A DNA stretch of 64,000 bases from HTCC2207 sp002685195 (GCA_051201675.1 CP179212.1:558001-622000), one strand, 5' to 3'; counted from the stretch's first letter, positions 18,054 through 27,958 are shown. Notes: generated from the letters alone by a model not told the origin. Numbers and translations: made by a program.

Positions 18054-19331
18054 ATGACTTCTTCGCAACCACATACGACGTCTTACTATGCAGCAACAGC
18101 TAATCAGCTTGCAGAGTATCCGTGCCTTGAGGGTGACAAAAGTGCCGATGTCTGTGTTGTGGGGGCAGGATTTACGGGGATATCAACTGCACTACATCTT
18201 GCAGAGCGGGGATACAATGTTCATGTTGTAGAAGCAAACAAGGTTGGCTGGGGAGCTTCTGGGCGTAACGGCGGCCAAATGATTGGTGGTATCTCTGGAG
18301 ATAGTAAGATGGCGGACTCGCTGGGTGACGAGGGTGAGCGCATCATGTGGGATATGGGCTGGGCCGGACATGAAATTATTCGTCAGCGAATCAAAACCTA
18401 TAGTATCGACTGTGATTTAAAGTCTGGCTACCTTGATGTTGCTATTAAGCCACGACATATGAAAGACCTTGAGGCTTACTTGAATTTATTTGAAAAATAT
18501 AAATTTCCCTATTCCTATAAAATGCTGTCTAAGCAAGAAACGCAAGATACCCTTGGTACCAAAGCCTACATAGGCGCTCTGCAGAATGATGGAAATGGAC
18601 ACTTACATCCCCTCAATCTTTGCCTTGGAGAGGCAAAAGCAGCGGTTTCTTTGGGAGCTACAATTTATGAAGGGTCACCAGTTATCGACATCAAACGAGG
18701 CAAAAAGGCCACTGTGGTCACCGAAAAAGGATCTGTAACTGCCGATTTTGTTGTGCTTGCTGGTAACGCGTATCATTTTTTGGAACCAAAATTGCGTGGA
18801 ATTTTATTTCCGGTGAATAGTTTTATCATCGGGACAGAGCCACTACCAGAACAAATTGTGAATGAGATTAATCCTCAGGATCTAGCGGTCTGTGACCCTA
18901 ATTACATTTTGGAATATTTCAGACTAAGTGCTGATAAGCGGTTACTTTTTGGAGGCAGATTTACTTATTTTGGTAGCGATCCGGAGGTTATAAAAGCTAA
19001 TCTTAGACCTCGCATGTTAAAAATTTACCCTCAACTCAAAAATATCAAACTAGATTTTGGGTGGGGTGGGACTATTGGAGTAACTGCGAATCGAGTACCA
19101 CAGATGGGTAAGCTCGCTCCCAATATTATTTACTCTCAAGGCTATTCAGGACATGGTGTGAACGTAACGCACGTTGCAGGACAAATTATGGCGGATACGG
19201 TTGGTGGAACTCTAGAGCGATTTGATATTTTTGCTAATATTAAACCCATGCGAATTCCTGGCCAGCATTTGCTCAGAAATCAAATGGTGGCCTTGGGAAT
19301 GATGTATTACAAAATCGTTGACCGTTTATAA
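18054..19331 (+). CDS. puuB: PuuB-like FAD amine oxidase (gamma-glutamylputrescine oxidase family), copy 1
   Basis: 425 aa from the ATG at 18054, which matches where PuuB proteins begin (TSYYAATANQ); an ATG at 17985 adds 23 unlikely residues. It is a DAO-family flavoprotein: CVVGAGFTGISTALHLAERG near 38-57, GWGASGRNGGQMIGG near 72, and a PuuB-like C-terminus (GYSGHGVNVTHVAGQIMADT). E. coli PuuB oxidises gamma-glutamylputrescine to the aldehyde with H2O2 release. It resembles the second copy at 38096-39379 along its length. It lies between the AraC fusion and the SpdH-like gene. The substrate could be another gamma-glutamylated or free polyamine. Confidence 0.82.
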   Translation: MTSSQPHTTSYYAATANQLAEYPCLEGDKSADVCVVGAGFTGISTALHLAERGYNVHVVEANKVGWGASGRNGGQMIGGISGDSKMADSLGDEGERIMWDMGWAGHEIIRQRIKTYSIDCDLKSGYLDVAIKPRHMKDLEAYLNLFEKYKFPYSYKMLSKQETQDTLGTKAYIGALQNDGNGHLHPLNLCLGEAKAAVSLGATIYEGSPVIDIKRGKKATVVTEKGSVTADFVVLAGNAYHFLEPKLRGILFPVNSFIIGTEPLPEQIVNEINPQDLAVCDPNYILEYFRLSADKRLLFGGRFTYFGSDPEVIKANLRPRMLKIYPQLKNIKLDFGWGGTIGVTANRVPQMGKLAPNIIYSQGYSGHGVNVTHVAGQIMADTVGGTLERFDIFANIKPMRIPGQHLLRNQMVALGMMYYKIVDRL

Positions 19332-19413
19332 CCTAGACATTATTTATCTGGTGCTATCAGTTATTACTACCACTCAGTCGTTTAACACAAATTTATCAAA
19401 GTGGAGTGTTGTT

Positions 19414-21330
19414 TTGAATAAGACTGACAAAAACCTCGGGATGAATCGACCTATTAATCGCCGAGACTTTTTACAGGGAACGGCCGTTGCCGCGGCTAGT
19501 ATTGGTGGTGCATCCCTTTTTGCAGCTGATGTAAGAATAGATCCAGGTAAAACCTCATTTTCACCTTCGTCTTACCCACCCTCAATGACTGGGTTGCGAG
19601 GCAATCATTTAGGTTCTTTTGAAGTCAGCCATGCATTGGCTCGTTATGGTCAAACAGATTGGGGAGAGCCCCATGATGTCGACGAACTCTACGATGTGGT
19701 TATCGTAGGAGCAGGAATCAGCGGGTTGGCAGCGGCTCACTTTTACGCGGACTCTCATCCCGATGCTCGAATCCTAATACTAGATAACCATGATGATTTT
19801 GGTGGCCATGCCAAGCGCAATGAATTTGAGGTCAATGGTCGTAAAATTCTGGGTTACGGTGGCGCTGAGACCATGCAGGAGCCATCTGGATACAGTACGA
19901 TTGTTAAAGGTCTTCTTAGGGATCTAGATGTGGATCCCGGTGAATTTGATAAGGCTTATGATCAAAAATTCTATAAACAGAATCAACTATCAGCAGGTAT
20001 TTTCTTTGACCGCAAGCGTTGGGGGAAAGACAGATTGGTCAATTATGATCTAATTGACTTGAAGAGTTATATTCCCCTGAACGATAATGCTCTAACTCCT
20101 GAAAACGCCGTGAATCAGATGCCAATCAACGAGACAGCTAAACGGCAACTATTATATTTACTTGAAAATAAAAAAGACTTAATAGCGGATGTTAGTGATA
20201 AGTGGGATTATCTGAGCAGTATTAGCTATCGAGAATTTTTGGTTAATCATGTCGGTGTTACTGAACCTGATGTTTTTGCTGTTCTTCAGGATCTAGCCGG
20301 CGATTCCGGTGTAGGTATAGAGTCTATTAATGCTGGGAGTGCTCTGTGGTATGCAGGTCTTCCTGGCTGGGATTCAGCTGGTTTGCCTGAAGAGGAGCCT
20401 GAAGAGCCCTACATTCATCATTTCCCGGATGGAAACGCGTCAATTGCTCGCCAGTTGGTTCGAAGAATGATTCCTGCGGTGGCTCCTGGCCGGTCAATGA
20501 AGAGTTTAGTGTCAGCTAAATTTGATTACAGTAAGCTTGACCAAGAAGAGTCGCCCATCCGAATTCGTCTAAACAGCGCCGTAGTAAATGTTAGGCGAGA
20601 TAAAGTGACTGGATCAGACGAAATAGTAGTCATAACTTATGTTTCACAGGGTAAGACATATCGGCTGCGAGCCGCAGGCTGTATTTTGGCTTGTAATAAC
20701 AGCATGATTCCTTATCTATGTCCGCAACTTCCAGACAAACAGAAAGAGGCGCTGTCGTTTCAAGTAAAAAGTCCTATTCTTTACACAAATGTCGTTCTGA
20801 CTAATTGGCGCGCTTGGAAGAACTTAGGTATCGGTGCAGTGGTATTTCCAACGGGTTACCATGTTAATGCCAGGATCGATTTCCCTGTAAGTTATGGGGA
20901 CTATAAGTTTTCGAAAAATCCAGATGAACCCGTCGTTATTCATATGGAAAAGTTCCCTCATCCGATCAATACCGGACTTACCGCTCGCGAGCAATATAGG
21001 CAGGGGCGCCGAGAGTTACTGACTACATCTTTTGAAACTATTGAGCGCAATGTAAGGCTGCAGTTGCAAGGCCTTCTCGGGCCGGGTGGGTTTGATGCTG
21101 CAAAAGATATTGCGGGAATTACAGTGAATCGATGGGCCCATGGTTACGCTTATTATTATAATTCTCTCTACGATGAGATGTATTATCGGGATGATGATGA
21201 GCGATATCCTCATATGATCGCTCGAAAACCCTTTGGAAAAGTTGTCATTGCAAACGCCGATTCTGGAGCCAGTGCCATGATGGAATCTGCTATTGAGCAG
21301 GCCTACAGAGCAGTAAAAGAGTTGAGCTGA
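19414..21330 (+). CDS. Tat-exported spermidine-dehydrogenase-like FAD oxidoreductase
   Basis: 638 aa from the TTG at 19414, which has GGAG 7 bp upstream; the ATG at 19441 is an alternative nine codons in. The N-terminus holds a twin-arginine signal (NRRDFLQGTAVAAASIGGAS). The mature part opens with DVVIVGAGISGLAAAHFYAD, LILDNHDDFGGHAKRNEF and GYGGAETMQEPSGYS, which I associate with spermidine dehydrogenase SpdH of Pseudomonas/Citrobacter. SpdH cleaves spermidine at its secondary amine. Predicted periplasmic and so able to trim polyamines before import by PotFGHI. Substrate assignment is by family only. Confidence 0.75.
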   Translation: MNKTDKNLGMNRPINRRDFLQGTAVAAASIGGASLFAADVRIDPGKTSFSPSSYPPSMTGLRGNHLGSFEVSHALARYGQTDWGEPHDVDELYDVVIVGAGISGLAAAHFYADSHPDARILILDNHDDFGGHAKRNEFEVNGRKILGYGGAETMQEPSGYSTIVKGLLRDLDVDPGEFDKAYDQKFYKQNQLSAGIFFDRKRWGKDRLVNYDLIDLKSYIPLNDNALTPENAVNQMPINETAKRQLLYLLENKKDLIADVSDKWDYLSSISYREFLVNHVGVTEPDVFAVLQDLAGDSGVGIESINAGSALWYAGLPGWDSAGLPEEEPEEPYIHHFPDGNASIARQLVRRMIPAVAPGRSMKSLVSAKFDYSKLDQEESPIRIRLNSAVVNVRRDKVTGSDEIVVITYVSQGKTYRLRAAGCILACNNSMIPYLCPQLPDKQKEALSFQVKSPILYTNVVLTNWRAWKNLGIGAVVFPTGYHVNARIDFPVSYGDYKFSKNPDEPVVIHMEKFPHPINTGLTAREQYRQGRRELLTTSFETIERNVRLQLQGLLGPGGFDAAKDIAGITVNRWAHGYAYYYNSLYDEMYYRDDDERYPHMIARKPFGKVVIANADSGASAMMESAIEQAYRAVKELS

Positions 21331-21433
21331 TATCCACAGTCATCACTACACTAACTGATGGATAAGAGCCTCATTTGACTCATTAGATAATATTGATTAC
21401 TGTTTTCCTTATTAACGATAAAGGTTTGTGACG

Positions 21434-22000
21434 ATGGATATAGGTGTACCACTCAAAGATTTAGGTAGTTTAGACATCGACCCCTTGCGTGATGCCATTT
21501 TGTCTGTGGATGAAAAAGCGTGGTTTGATAATAGCCATCGCCAGACAGCCTACGACGTGCACGCACAGACTCAATCATTGGTCATGTTGTTTGTGGACAC
21601 TGAGCACTGGCCAAAGCTTGACGTTACTAGAGAAGCAGCCTGGGATGCTCTATCCCAGACTGCAACGCCGATTATGAATACTATACTTGAACAGTTTTAT
21701 CCTCCGGGGGGTAAAATTATTCGTGCTATGGCGGCTAAATTAGTGTCTGGTGGAGTCATTACTCCGCATCATGATAAACACCCCTCTTTCCATGCGGGGC
21801 ATCGTATTCATATTCCAATTATTACTAATTCACGCGTCCGATTCATGATTGATGGACAGCCTTACAAGTTCCAAGTTGGTAGAGCCTATGAAATTAATAA
21901 TCAGAAGCAGCATAGTGTTATGAATAAAGGAAAAGAGGATAGAATTAATTTTATTTTTGACTATGTACCGCCAGACACTTTGGCAACCCTAGGGGGTTGA
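21434..22000 (+). CDS. Aspartyl/asparaginyl beta-hydroxylase-like dioxygenase
   Basis: 188 aa from the ATG at 21434, with AAGG 9 bp upstream; a GTG at 21428 is possible. The C-terminal half has the Asp_Arg_Hydrox pattern: ITPHHDKHPSFHAGHRIHIP for the first metal/2-oxoglutarate region and EINNQKQHSVMNKG for the distal His, then DRINFIFDY. The family members are Fe(II)/2-oxoglutarate dioxygenases hydroxylating Asp/Asn residues or small molecules. The short length matches bacterial stand-alone versions. Convergent with the AhpD-like gene, 35 bp apart. Substrate unknown. Confidence 0.72.
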   Translation: MDIGVPLKDLGSLDIDPLRDAILSVDEKAWFDNSHRQTAYDVHAQTQSLVMLFVDTEHWPKLDVTREAAWDALSQTATPIMNTILEQFYPPGGKIIRAMAAKLVSGGVITPHHDKHPSFHAGHRIHIPIITNSRVRFMIDGQPYKFQVGRAYEINNQKQHSVMNKGKEDRINFIFDYVPPDTLATLGG

Positions 22001-22035
22001 TCGTAAAAGCCCCTTGGTATTTAAATCTTTTCCAT

Positions 22036-22626
22036 TTAGATATGTTTTTCCATCCCCCAACCTTGATGAGCTAGCAGTGACTCACCTGATGCAATTGCCC
22101 CTTCCTCTAAAGTAGTGGCCATTGAATCATTCCAGCGATTTAAATACCCAAACAATGAAATAACACCCAGTAACTCTACAATTTCATCTTCATTCCAATG
22201 GGCGTGGAGTGCTGCTTGAATCTCTGCATCAACACCATTGGGTACAGTTGAGGCGGCCACCGAAAAATTCAATGCGGCTCTTTCAGCTTCCGAAAAAGCG
22301 GGGTGAGTTCTGTATTCCCAAATATTGTCTAACTGTTCCTGTTCAGCTCCGTAGCGTTCTGCGGCTCGAATAGTATGCGCTTGGCAGTATCGACAACCGG
22401 TTGCATTACTCGAAACATAAGCTATTAGCCTTTTTAGAACGCTTGTGACGCGACCCTGATTATCCATTACTGCCATATTCAAATTAATAAATGCCTTAGC
22501 AATTTTAGGTCGGCGCATCATCGTTAATACACTGTTCGGACAAAATCCTAGGGTCTCATTAAAAAAAGTCGCTAGTTCAGCAACTTCAGAGTTAGTGTCA
22601 GCAGCAAGAGGGGTGACTAGTGGCAT
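22036..22626 (-). CDS. AhpD/carboxymuconolactone-decarboxylase family protein
   Basis: 196 aa. The CRYCQAHT motif near residue 80 (CxxC followed by xHxx) and the preceding LKRLIAYVSSNATG segment are the AhpD-like core. Such proteins are peroxidase-like or thiol-disulfide active, sometimes protecting against peroxide. The nearby PuuB oxidases produce H2O2, so detoxification is a plausible role; inference. The gene is 43 bp from the potI stop on the same strand and may be the last gene of the TetR-ACAD-PotFGHI operon. Confidence 0.8.
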   Translation of the reverse strand: MPLVTPLAADTNSEVAELATFFNETLGFCPNSVLTMMRRPKIAKAFINLNMAVMDNQGRVTSVLKRLIAYVSSNATGCRYCQAHTIRAAERYGAEQEQLDNIWEYRTHPAFSEAERAALNFSVAASTVPNGVDAEIQAALHAHWNEDEIVELLGVISLFGYLNRWNDSMATTLEEGAIASGESLLAHQGWGMEKHI

Positions 22627-22669
22627 AATTTGTTTCTCATTTCTATAGATGCTAGATCTTGTAGTTTAC

Positions 22670-23488
22670 TTAATCATTGATAATGCTATGGCGCTTAGCC
22701 TGCCTAAACATCATCCAGCTTGCGATAACAATTCCAATACTCACTGTACCGATTATTAGAGTGGCCAAGGCATTTACGTCAGGAGTGACACCGAGTTTTA
22801 TTTTGGAGAAGATGACCATTGGCAAGGTACTAGCCCCAGCCCCTGAGGTAAAACTGGCGATAACCAAGTCATCTAAAGACAGTGTAAAAGCTAAAAGCCA
22901 GCCAGATAACATTGAGGGTGCTATCAAAGGCAAGGTGATATCAAAGGCAACCTGCATGGGCCGTCCGCCAAGGTCCATGGCGGCCTCTTGGAGAGATTGA
23001 TCCATGCTGCTCAGTCGAGATTGCACAATTACGGCTACATACGCCATAGAAAAAGTTATGTGAGCAATGGTTATGGTGCCGGCGCCTCGAGACATCGGCC
23101 AGCCAATCAACTCTTGCAGACTCACGAACATCAATAATAGTGACAGACCGGTAATTACTTCTGGCATGACAAGGGGAGCTGCGATAAGACCGGTGAATAT
23201 GAATCGGCCACGGTATCGGCCCATTTGGGTCAGGGCCAACCCGGCCATAGTGCCTAAAATGGTGGCGAAGGTTGCACTGGTGGCAGCGATTTTAAGGCTA
23301 AGCAATGCCGATTCGATAATTTGATCATTGTTAAGTAAAGCGGTATACCAGCGCAGGGAAAATCCCCCCCAAACGGAAGAAATTGCCGATTGGTTAAAGG
23401 AATAAAGTATTAGTACCAGTATCGGTATGTATAGAAAGGCAAAGCCAAAACATAGGCATGAGAATACAAAGTGAGAGGATTTGTTCAT
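22670..23488 (-). CDS. potI: Putrescine ABC transporter permease PotI
   Basis: 272 aa started at the ATG at 23488, 2 bp after the potH stop; the longer open frame is rejected because it overlaps potH. It has the permease EAA loop (QEAAMDLGGRPMQVAFDITL) and the PotI-like SLDDLVIASFTSGAGASTLP near residue 200. About six transmembrane segments can be seen. It follows E. coli PotI closely in layout. Forms the inner-membrane channel with PotH for uptake energised by PotG. Confidence 0.9.
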   Translation of the reverse strand: MNKSSHFVFSCLCFGFAFLYIPILVLILYSFNQSAISSVWGGFSLRWYTALLNNDQIIESALLSLKIAATSATFATILGTMAGLALTQMGRYRGRFIFTGLIAAPLVMPEVITGLSLLLMFVSLQELIGWPMSRGAGTITIAHITFSMAYVAVIVQSRLSSMDQSLQEAAMDLGGRPMQVAFDITLPLIAPSMLSGWLLAFTLSLDDLVIASFTSGAGASTLPMVIFSKIKLGVTPDVNALATLIIGTVSIGIVIASWMMFRQAKRHSIIND

Positions 23489-23490
23489 AC

Positions 23491-24429
23491 TCACTCTTGC
23501 TCCTGGTGGCTGCGTTGAAATAGCATGATCGGTATGACCACAATAAACAGTAATATAGTTGCAACTGCAGAGGCTAGCGGCCAATCTCTATTCACGAAGA
23601 ATTCGTCGTAAAGAGTGCGACCAATCATCAGTGAATCTAGACCCCCTAGAAGCGCCGGTATGACATATTCACCAATCGCGGGAATAAACACTAGTAGAGA
23701 GCCTGCAATGATACCCGGCATCGATAGAGGCAGAGTTACGTCTATAAAGATCTGCCAAGGTTTAGCACCCAAATCAGCCGCAGCGTCATGCAGGCTAGTG
23801 TCCATCTTTTCTAAAGTCGCATAGAGCGGCAAAATCATGAATGGGATATAGGTATACACAATACCTAAATAGACCGCCATGTCGGTATAGAGCATTTGTA
23901 GCGGTGACTCGATTAACCCCATATTCATTAACAGTGAGTTTATAAGTCCGTTTTTACCTAACAGGCCCATCCAGGCATATACCCGTAGCAAAAATGAGGT
24001 CCAAAAAGGTAGTATGACAAGCATCAATAAGATATTGCGAGTCGTCGGTGAAGCCCGGGCAATACCATAGGCCATTGGGTAGCCAACGAGTAAACAGATA
24101 AGAGTAGAAATGGCCGCAATCTTGATGGATTTTAAGTAGCTAATCCAATATAGATTGTCTTCTGAGAGGAAACGATAATTATCCCATGTGGCCATTACCC
24201 ATCGGCCAGCGCTGTCACTAAAGTCAAAGAGTTGAGTGAAGGGTGGCAGCGCCACAATAGGTTCTGCGAAACTTATTTTTAGTACGATAACAAAAGGTGC
24301 AAGAAAAAAAAGTAACAGCCAAAAGTAGGGCAGTCCAATCACAAACTGACGCCATAGTTTGTCTCTAAAAGGCAAGCTGTAATCCGTAGCTTTTGGCTTT
24401 ACAGCAAAATTTGGTTGGGAATTGCTCAT
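23491..24429 (-). CDS. potH: Putrescine ABC transporter permease PotH
   Basis: 312 aa, overlapping the potG stop by 4 bp (ATGA). It shows the PotH-like PYFWLLLFFLAPFVIVLKIS first membrane helix, STRNILLMLVILPFWTSFLL, and the EAA loop LHDAAADLGAKPWQIFIDVT near residue 205. IPAIGEYVIPALLGG is the PotH-type segment following the loop. Pairs with PotI. Confidence 0.9.
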   Translation of the reverse strand: MSNSQPNFAVKPKATDYSLPFRDKLWRQFVIGLPYFWLLLFFLAPFVIVLKISFAEPIVALPPFTQLFDFSDSAGRWVMATWDNYRFLSEDNLYWISYLKSIKIAAISTLICLLVGYPMAYGIARASPTTRNILLMLVILPFWTSFLLRVYAWMGLLGKNGLINSLLMNMGLIESPLQMLYTDMAVYLGIVYTYIPFMILPLYATLEKMDTSLHDAAADLGAKPWQIFIDVTLPLSMPGIIAGSLLVFIPAIGEYVIPALLGGLDSLMIGRTLYDEFFVNRDWPLASAVATILLFIVVIPIMLFQRSHQEQE

Positions 24430-25601
24430 TCAGATAGCACCACATTACAGCTGGAGTCCCAGGACAGATAAACTTCATCATCCCACTCCAAGACGAGCTG
24501 CTCGGAGCGCTGATAATTTTGAGCGCTGACCTGAATAATTCGTCCAGATTGGCTGCGAATTCTGTAAATACTTCGATTGCCGTAGTAGGCCAAATCTTCA
24601 ACAATACCTTTGGTGATAGTCAGGTGATCGCCCTCAGGAGACTGCTGGCTAACACTTATCTTCTCTGGCCTAACGGCGATGGTGACTTCGTCTCCAGGAC
24701 TGAAACTATCGTCGGTTTTTCCTTGCACTTGAGTTCCAGTTTTTTCCAGTTCTGCGGTTATTGTGCTCGACTGTTTGTTTGTCGAGATTACCGTGGCCTT
24801 AAAAAAGTTAATCGTGCCAAAAAAGTCAGCCACAAATCGATTGCTGGGAGATTCATAGACCTGGGTCGGTGTGCCAACCTGAATAAACTTTCCCGCATCC
24901 ATTACAGCCACGCGAGATGATAATGTCATTGCCTCTTCTTGATCGTGGGTCACCACCACAAAGGTGATACCCAACTCATACTGCAAATTCATTAATTCGA
25001 ACTGAGTTTGTTCGCGGAGCTTCTTGTCCAGCGCTGCTAGAGGTTCGTCTAGCAGTAAAACCTTGGGCTGTTTAATCAAGGCCCTAGCGAGAGCAACTCG
25101 TTGACGTTGGCCGCCGGAAAGCTGGTGGGGTTTGCGCTTAGCTAACTCGCTGAGTTGCACTAACTCTAGCATCTCGCTAACCCTGGAGATAATGTCGTTT
25201 TTATGGAGTTTGTCTTTTTTCAATCCGTAGCTAATATTTTGTTCGACGGTCATATGAGGGAAAACTGCATAGGACTGGAACATCATGTTCACTGGCCGAT
25301 CATAGGCAGGGATATTACTCATATCAACGCCATCAATAATAATCTGTCCATTACTGGGAGTTTCAAAGCCTGCGAGCATACGGAGTAAAGTCGACTTACC
25401 ACAACCAGAACCACCCAGAATAGTAAATAGTTCTCCTTTATAGATGTCTAGATCAACACAATCTACCGCAGAGAAATCATCAAACTGTTTACTTAACCCT
25501 TTTATTTGAATAAAGGGCACTGCGTCAGGATCCAACCATGGGGTTTCAGCAACATAGGATTTAGCAAGATGGTTGGTCTTTGCTTCATTTTCAATATTCA
25601 T
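24426..25601 (-). CDS. potG: Putrescine ABC transporter ATPase PotG
   Basis: 391 aa from the ATG at 25601; an in-frame TTG at 25613 is an alternative. Walker A GGSGCGKST near 70, Q-loop MMFQSYAVFP, signature LSGGQRQRVALARAL near 160, Walker B VLLLDEPLAALD near 183 and the H-loop VVTHDQEEAMT near 215. A TOBE-type domain fills the C-terminus, ending DEVYLSWDSSCNVVL, as in E. coli PotG. Energises uptake through PotHI. Confidence 0.9.
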   Translation of the reverse strand: MNIENEAKTNHLAKSYVAETPWLDPDAVPFIQIKGLSKQFDDFSAVDCVDLDIYKGELFTILGGSGCGKSTLLRMLAGFETPSNGQIIIDGVDMSNIPAYDRPVNMMFQSYAVFPHMTVEQNISYGLKKDKLHKNDIISRVSEMLELVQLSELAKRKPHQLSGGQRQRVALARALIKQPKVLLLDEPLAALDKKLREQTQFELMNLQYELGITFVVVTHDQEEAMTLSSRVAVMDAGKFIQVGTPTQVYESPSNRFVADFFGTINFFKATVISTNKQSSTITAELEKTGTQVQGKTDDSFSPGDEVTIAVRPEKISVSQQSPEGDHLTITKGIVEDLAYYGNRSIYRIRSQSGRIIQVSAQNYQRSEQLVLEWDDEVYLSWDSSCNVVLSE

Positions 25602-25622
25602 CGATTGTTCCAAGGTATCTGG

Positions 25623-26780
25623 TTAAAGTCCTGTTTTAATTTTTGTCCAAGTGCGCGATCGTTTGCGCTCCCCTTTCGGGGCTAAGATTTCAGTAGTATG
25701 CAAGCGCTGTAGCGTTTCTTCATCGGGATAGACGGCAGCATCCTCGGTTAAGTGAGAGTCCACAAGGGGGGTCGCTGATTTGTTAACATTTGCATAACCT
25801 ATATAGTTGGTTGTGGCTGCAATTACCTCAGGACGTAACATATAATTGAGGAATAGATAGGCGTTTTCACGATGGGGTGCATCCTCTAAAATGTACATGT
25901 TATCAAACCACATGCCTCCGCCTTCTTTAGGAATAATATAATCTAATTTAATATCGATACCCGCTTCTTTCGCCCTATTGGTGGCCACCGAATAGTCACC
26001 AGACCAGCTCATTGCAATGCAAACTTCTTCGCTAGGTAAATCTAAAAGCATTTTGGTGGAACTAAAATAGGTTACATAGGGGCGTACTGCTTTTATAAGG
26101 GTCTCTACGTCCCTAAGTTGCTTTAAGTCAACTGAATTGGAAGGGTAGCCAAGATACAACATAGCCATGGGGATAACCGATGTTGGGTCATCTAAAAAGG
26201 AAATGCCGCAATCAGTAAACTTGGAGATGATTTCCGGATCAAAAATAATCGCAGAACTGTTTAGGGGGGCGTCCGGCATCCTAGCTTTAATCATATCAAC
26301 GTTATAAGTAATACCCGTAGTACCCCAAAAGAAGGGGACGCCTTGCAAGCCATTAGAATATTTCTCATCTGCAGCTTTAACCAAAAGAGGGTCTAGGTGG
26401 TGCCAGTTGGGTAGCTTATCAAACTCAACTTGATGGAAAATTCCCACACTAGCTAACCTTGATGTGAAGGACGAGGCGTGCACTACAACATCATAGCCGC
26501 TGCGGCCGGTCATCAATTTAGTGTCGACAATCTCGCTAGAGTCGTAGATGTCATAGGTAACGTCTATGCCGAACTCTTCCTCAAAATCGGTAATCGCTTC
26601 TGGGTTAATATAATCTGCCCAGTTATAAATATTCAGTTTTTTTGGTGTGCCCTTGGCTGCGTCGATAAGATCTTGTTCGGAGGGAGTAGCTGAGATTGGA
26701 TTGGCAATAATGATTAGTCCTAGCAATATCCATTGGGCTAGGGGGTGAATCAATCGATGAGTTTTCTGTAATGTCAGCAC
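25623..26780 (-). CDS. potF: Putrescine-binding periplasmic protein PotF-like
   Basis: 385 aa from a GTG start with AAAGGA upstream. A signal peptide ends near residue 32 (ISATPS). The mature protein has LNIYNWADYINPEAITDFE, YDSSEIVDTKLMTG, CGISFLDDP, an AMSWSGDYSVATNRAKEAG ligand-site segment and a terminal SRTWTKIKTG, all matching E. coli PotF more than PotD. W37/D39-type polyamine contacts (NWADY) are present; SWSGDY stands where PotF has GWAGD. It may bind putrescine or an N-substituted relative. Two bp separate it from the acyl-CoA dehydrogenase stop. Confidence 0.88.
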   Translation of the reverse strand: MLTLQKTHRLIHPLAQWILLGLIIIANPISATPSEQDLIDAAKGTPKKLNIYNWADYINPEAITDFEEEFGIDVTYDIYDSSEIVDTKLMTGRSGYDVVVHASSFTSRLASVGIFHQVEFDKLPNWHHLDPLLVKAADEKYSNGLQGVPFFWGTTGITYNVDMIKARMPDAPLNSSAIIFDPEIISKFTDCGISFLDDPTSVIPMAMLYLGYPSNSVDLKQLRDVETLIKAVRPYVTYFSSTKMLLDLPSEEVCIAMSWSGDYSVATNRAKEAGIDIKLDYIIPKEGGGMWFDNMYILEDAPHRENAYLFLNYMLRPEVIAATTNYIGYANVNKSATPLVDSHLTEDAAVYPDEETLQRLHTTEILAPKGERKRSRTWTKIKTGL

Positions 26781-26781
26781 A

Positions 26782-27942
26782 TTACATTCCTTTTAATCCT
26801 CGTTTTTGAAGTGCGCGGGCGATGACCATACGTTGCATCTCGCTGCTGCCTTCCCATATTCGATCAACCCTCACCTCTCGATAGAAACGCTCCACTGCAT
26901 TGTCTCGTCTATAACCGCGACCGCCCCAAATTTGTAGGCAGCGATCGGCAACACGATTCGCCATTTCAGTGGTGTAGAGTTTAGTCATTGAACACTGAGC
27001 ATGCAGAGATTTAATATCATCACCTCGGTCGTGCGCTTCAGCTGCCTCATAAACCATAAGTTTAGAGGCCCAAAGTTCAGTTGCACTATCTGCTAAGCTG
27101 AATTGGATAGCTTGTTTATCGATGAGCTTCTCGCCCTGAATATCTCGCTCTGATGCCCAGGCTGATGCTTCTTCTATCATCCTTGCTGCAGCCCCTAGCA
27201 TACGAGCAGAGATGGTCAAACGTTCGTGGCGAAACCAGCTGCGGCTATAATCCATACCAGATCCTTCACCACCAATGCGATCTTTCTCTAGTACAAAAAC
27301 ATTATCGAATTTATACGTAGGATGATGAGAGGGAAAGGTATGCGAGAAGAGTGGATTTTCAATCATTGTCACCCCAGGAGCATCTATTTTGATAAAAAAG
27401 AGCGCCTCCTCACCACTGTCAGTTTTCGCTTGGAGAAAGAAAAAGTCAGCCATATTGGCTGTGGTCACGAACCATTTCTCTCCATTGATGGAGTAGCCAC
27501 CATCACAACTCGTCGCTGTGGCATTAGTAACCTCGTAAGAGCCAGACTCAGCCTCTGTTATGGCATAACATTCCCTTAGGCTTCCATCCATTAAACCGTT
27601 CAGATAGGTTTTGATCTGATAGTCGCTATCGGCACAGGCTTCAAACATCCAGTGCTGTGCCTCAGGGAAACACCAGCATAGAGCATTGGTCACTCTGCCG
27701 AGTTCTTCCCAGGCGGCAACTTGATCAACCATACTCATGTTCAGTCCACCGTGTTCTGTGGGAGCATCCATTTTCGACAGGCCAAGCGCTATCGCTTTGT
27801 CTTGCATGGTTTTAGCTACTGCTTCAGGGATAACACCTTGATTCATCTCAGCTTCAATCTCCCAAGGGATTAATTCAGCATCAACAAACTGGCGTACCTT
27901 TTGTTGCCAGTCGATGGTGACTTGTCTATGTTGAATTTCCAT
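26782..27942 (-). CDS. Acyl-CoA dehydrogenase family protein
   Basis: 386 aa with an excellent GGAGG site before the ATG. It has the family landmarks: an N-terminal helical domain, CYAITEAESGS near 130 (FAD contact), INGEKWFVTTANMADFFF near 160, RCLQIWGGRGYRRD near 338 and VDRIWEGSSEMQRM near 362. The Glu in IWEG occupies the catalytic base position of MCAD-type enzymes. It is the second gene of the TetR-ACAD-PotFGHI operon, odd for a polyamine importer unless the substrate is processed as a CoA thioester. The NDP-forming acyl-CoA synthetase at 33196-35286 could supply that thioester. Substrate unknown. Confidence 0.88.
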   Translation of the reverse strand: MEIQHRQVTIDWQQKVRQFVDAELIPWEIEAEMNQGVIPEAVAKTMQDKAIALGLSKMDAPTEHGGLNMSMVDQVAAWEELGRVTNALCWCFPEAQHWMFEACADSDYQIKTYLNGLMDGSLRECYAITEAESGSYEVTNATATSCDGGYSINGEKWFVTTANMADFFFLQAKTDSGEEALFFIKIDAPGVTMIENPLFSHTFPSHHPTYKFDNVFVLEKDRIGGEGSGMDYSRSWFRHERLTISARMLGAAARMIEEASAWASERDIQGEKLIDKQAIQFSLADSATELWASKLMVYEAAEAHDRGDDIKSLHAQCSMTKLYTTEMANRVADRCLQIWGGRGYRRDNAVERFYREVRVDRIWEGSSEMQRMVIARALQKRGLKGM

Positions 27943-27958
27943 GGCTTACCTCCTGGAT

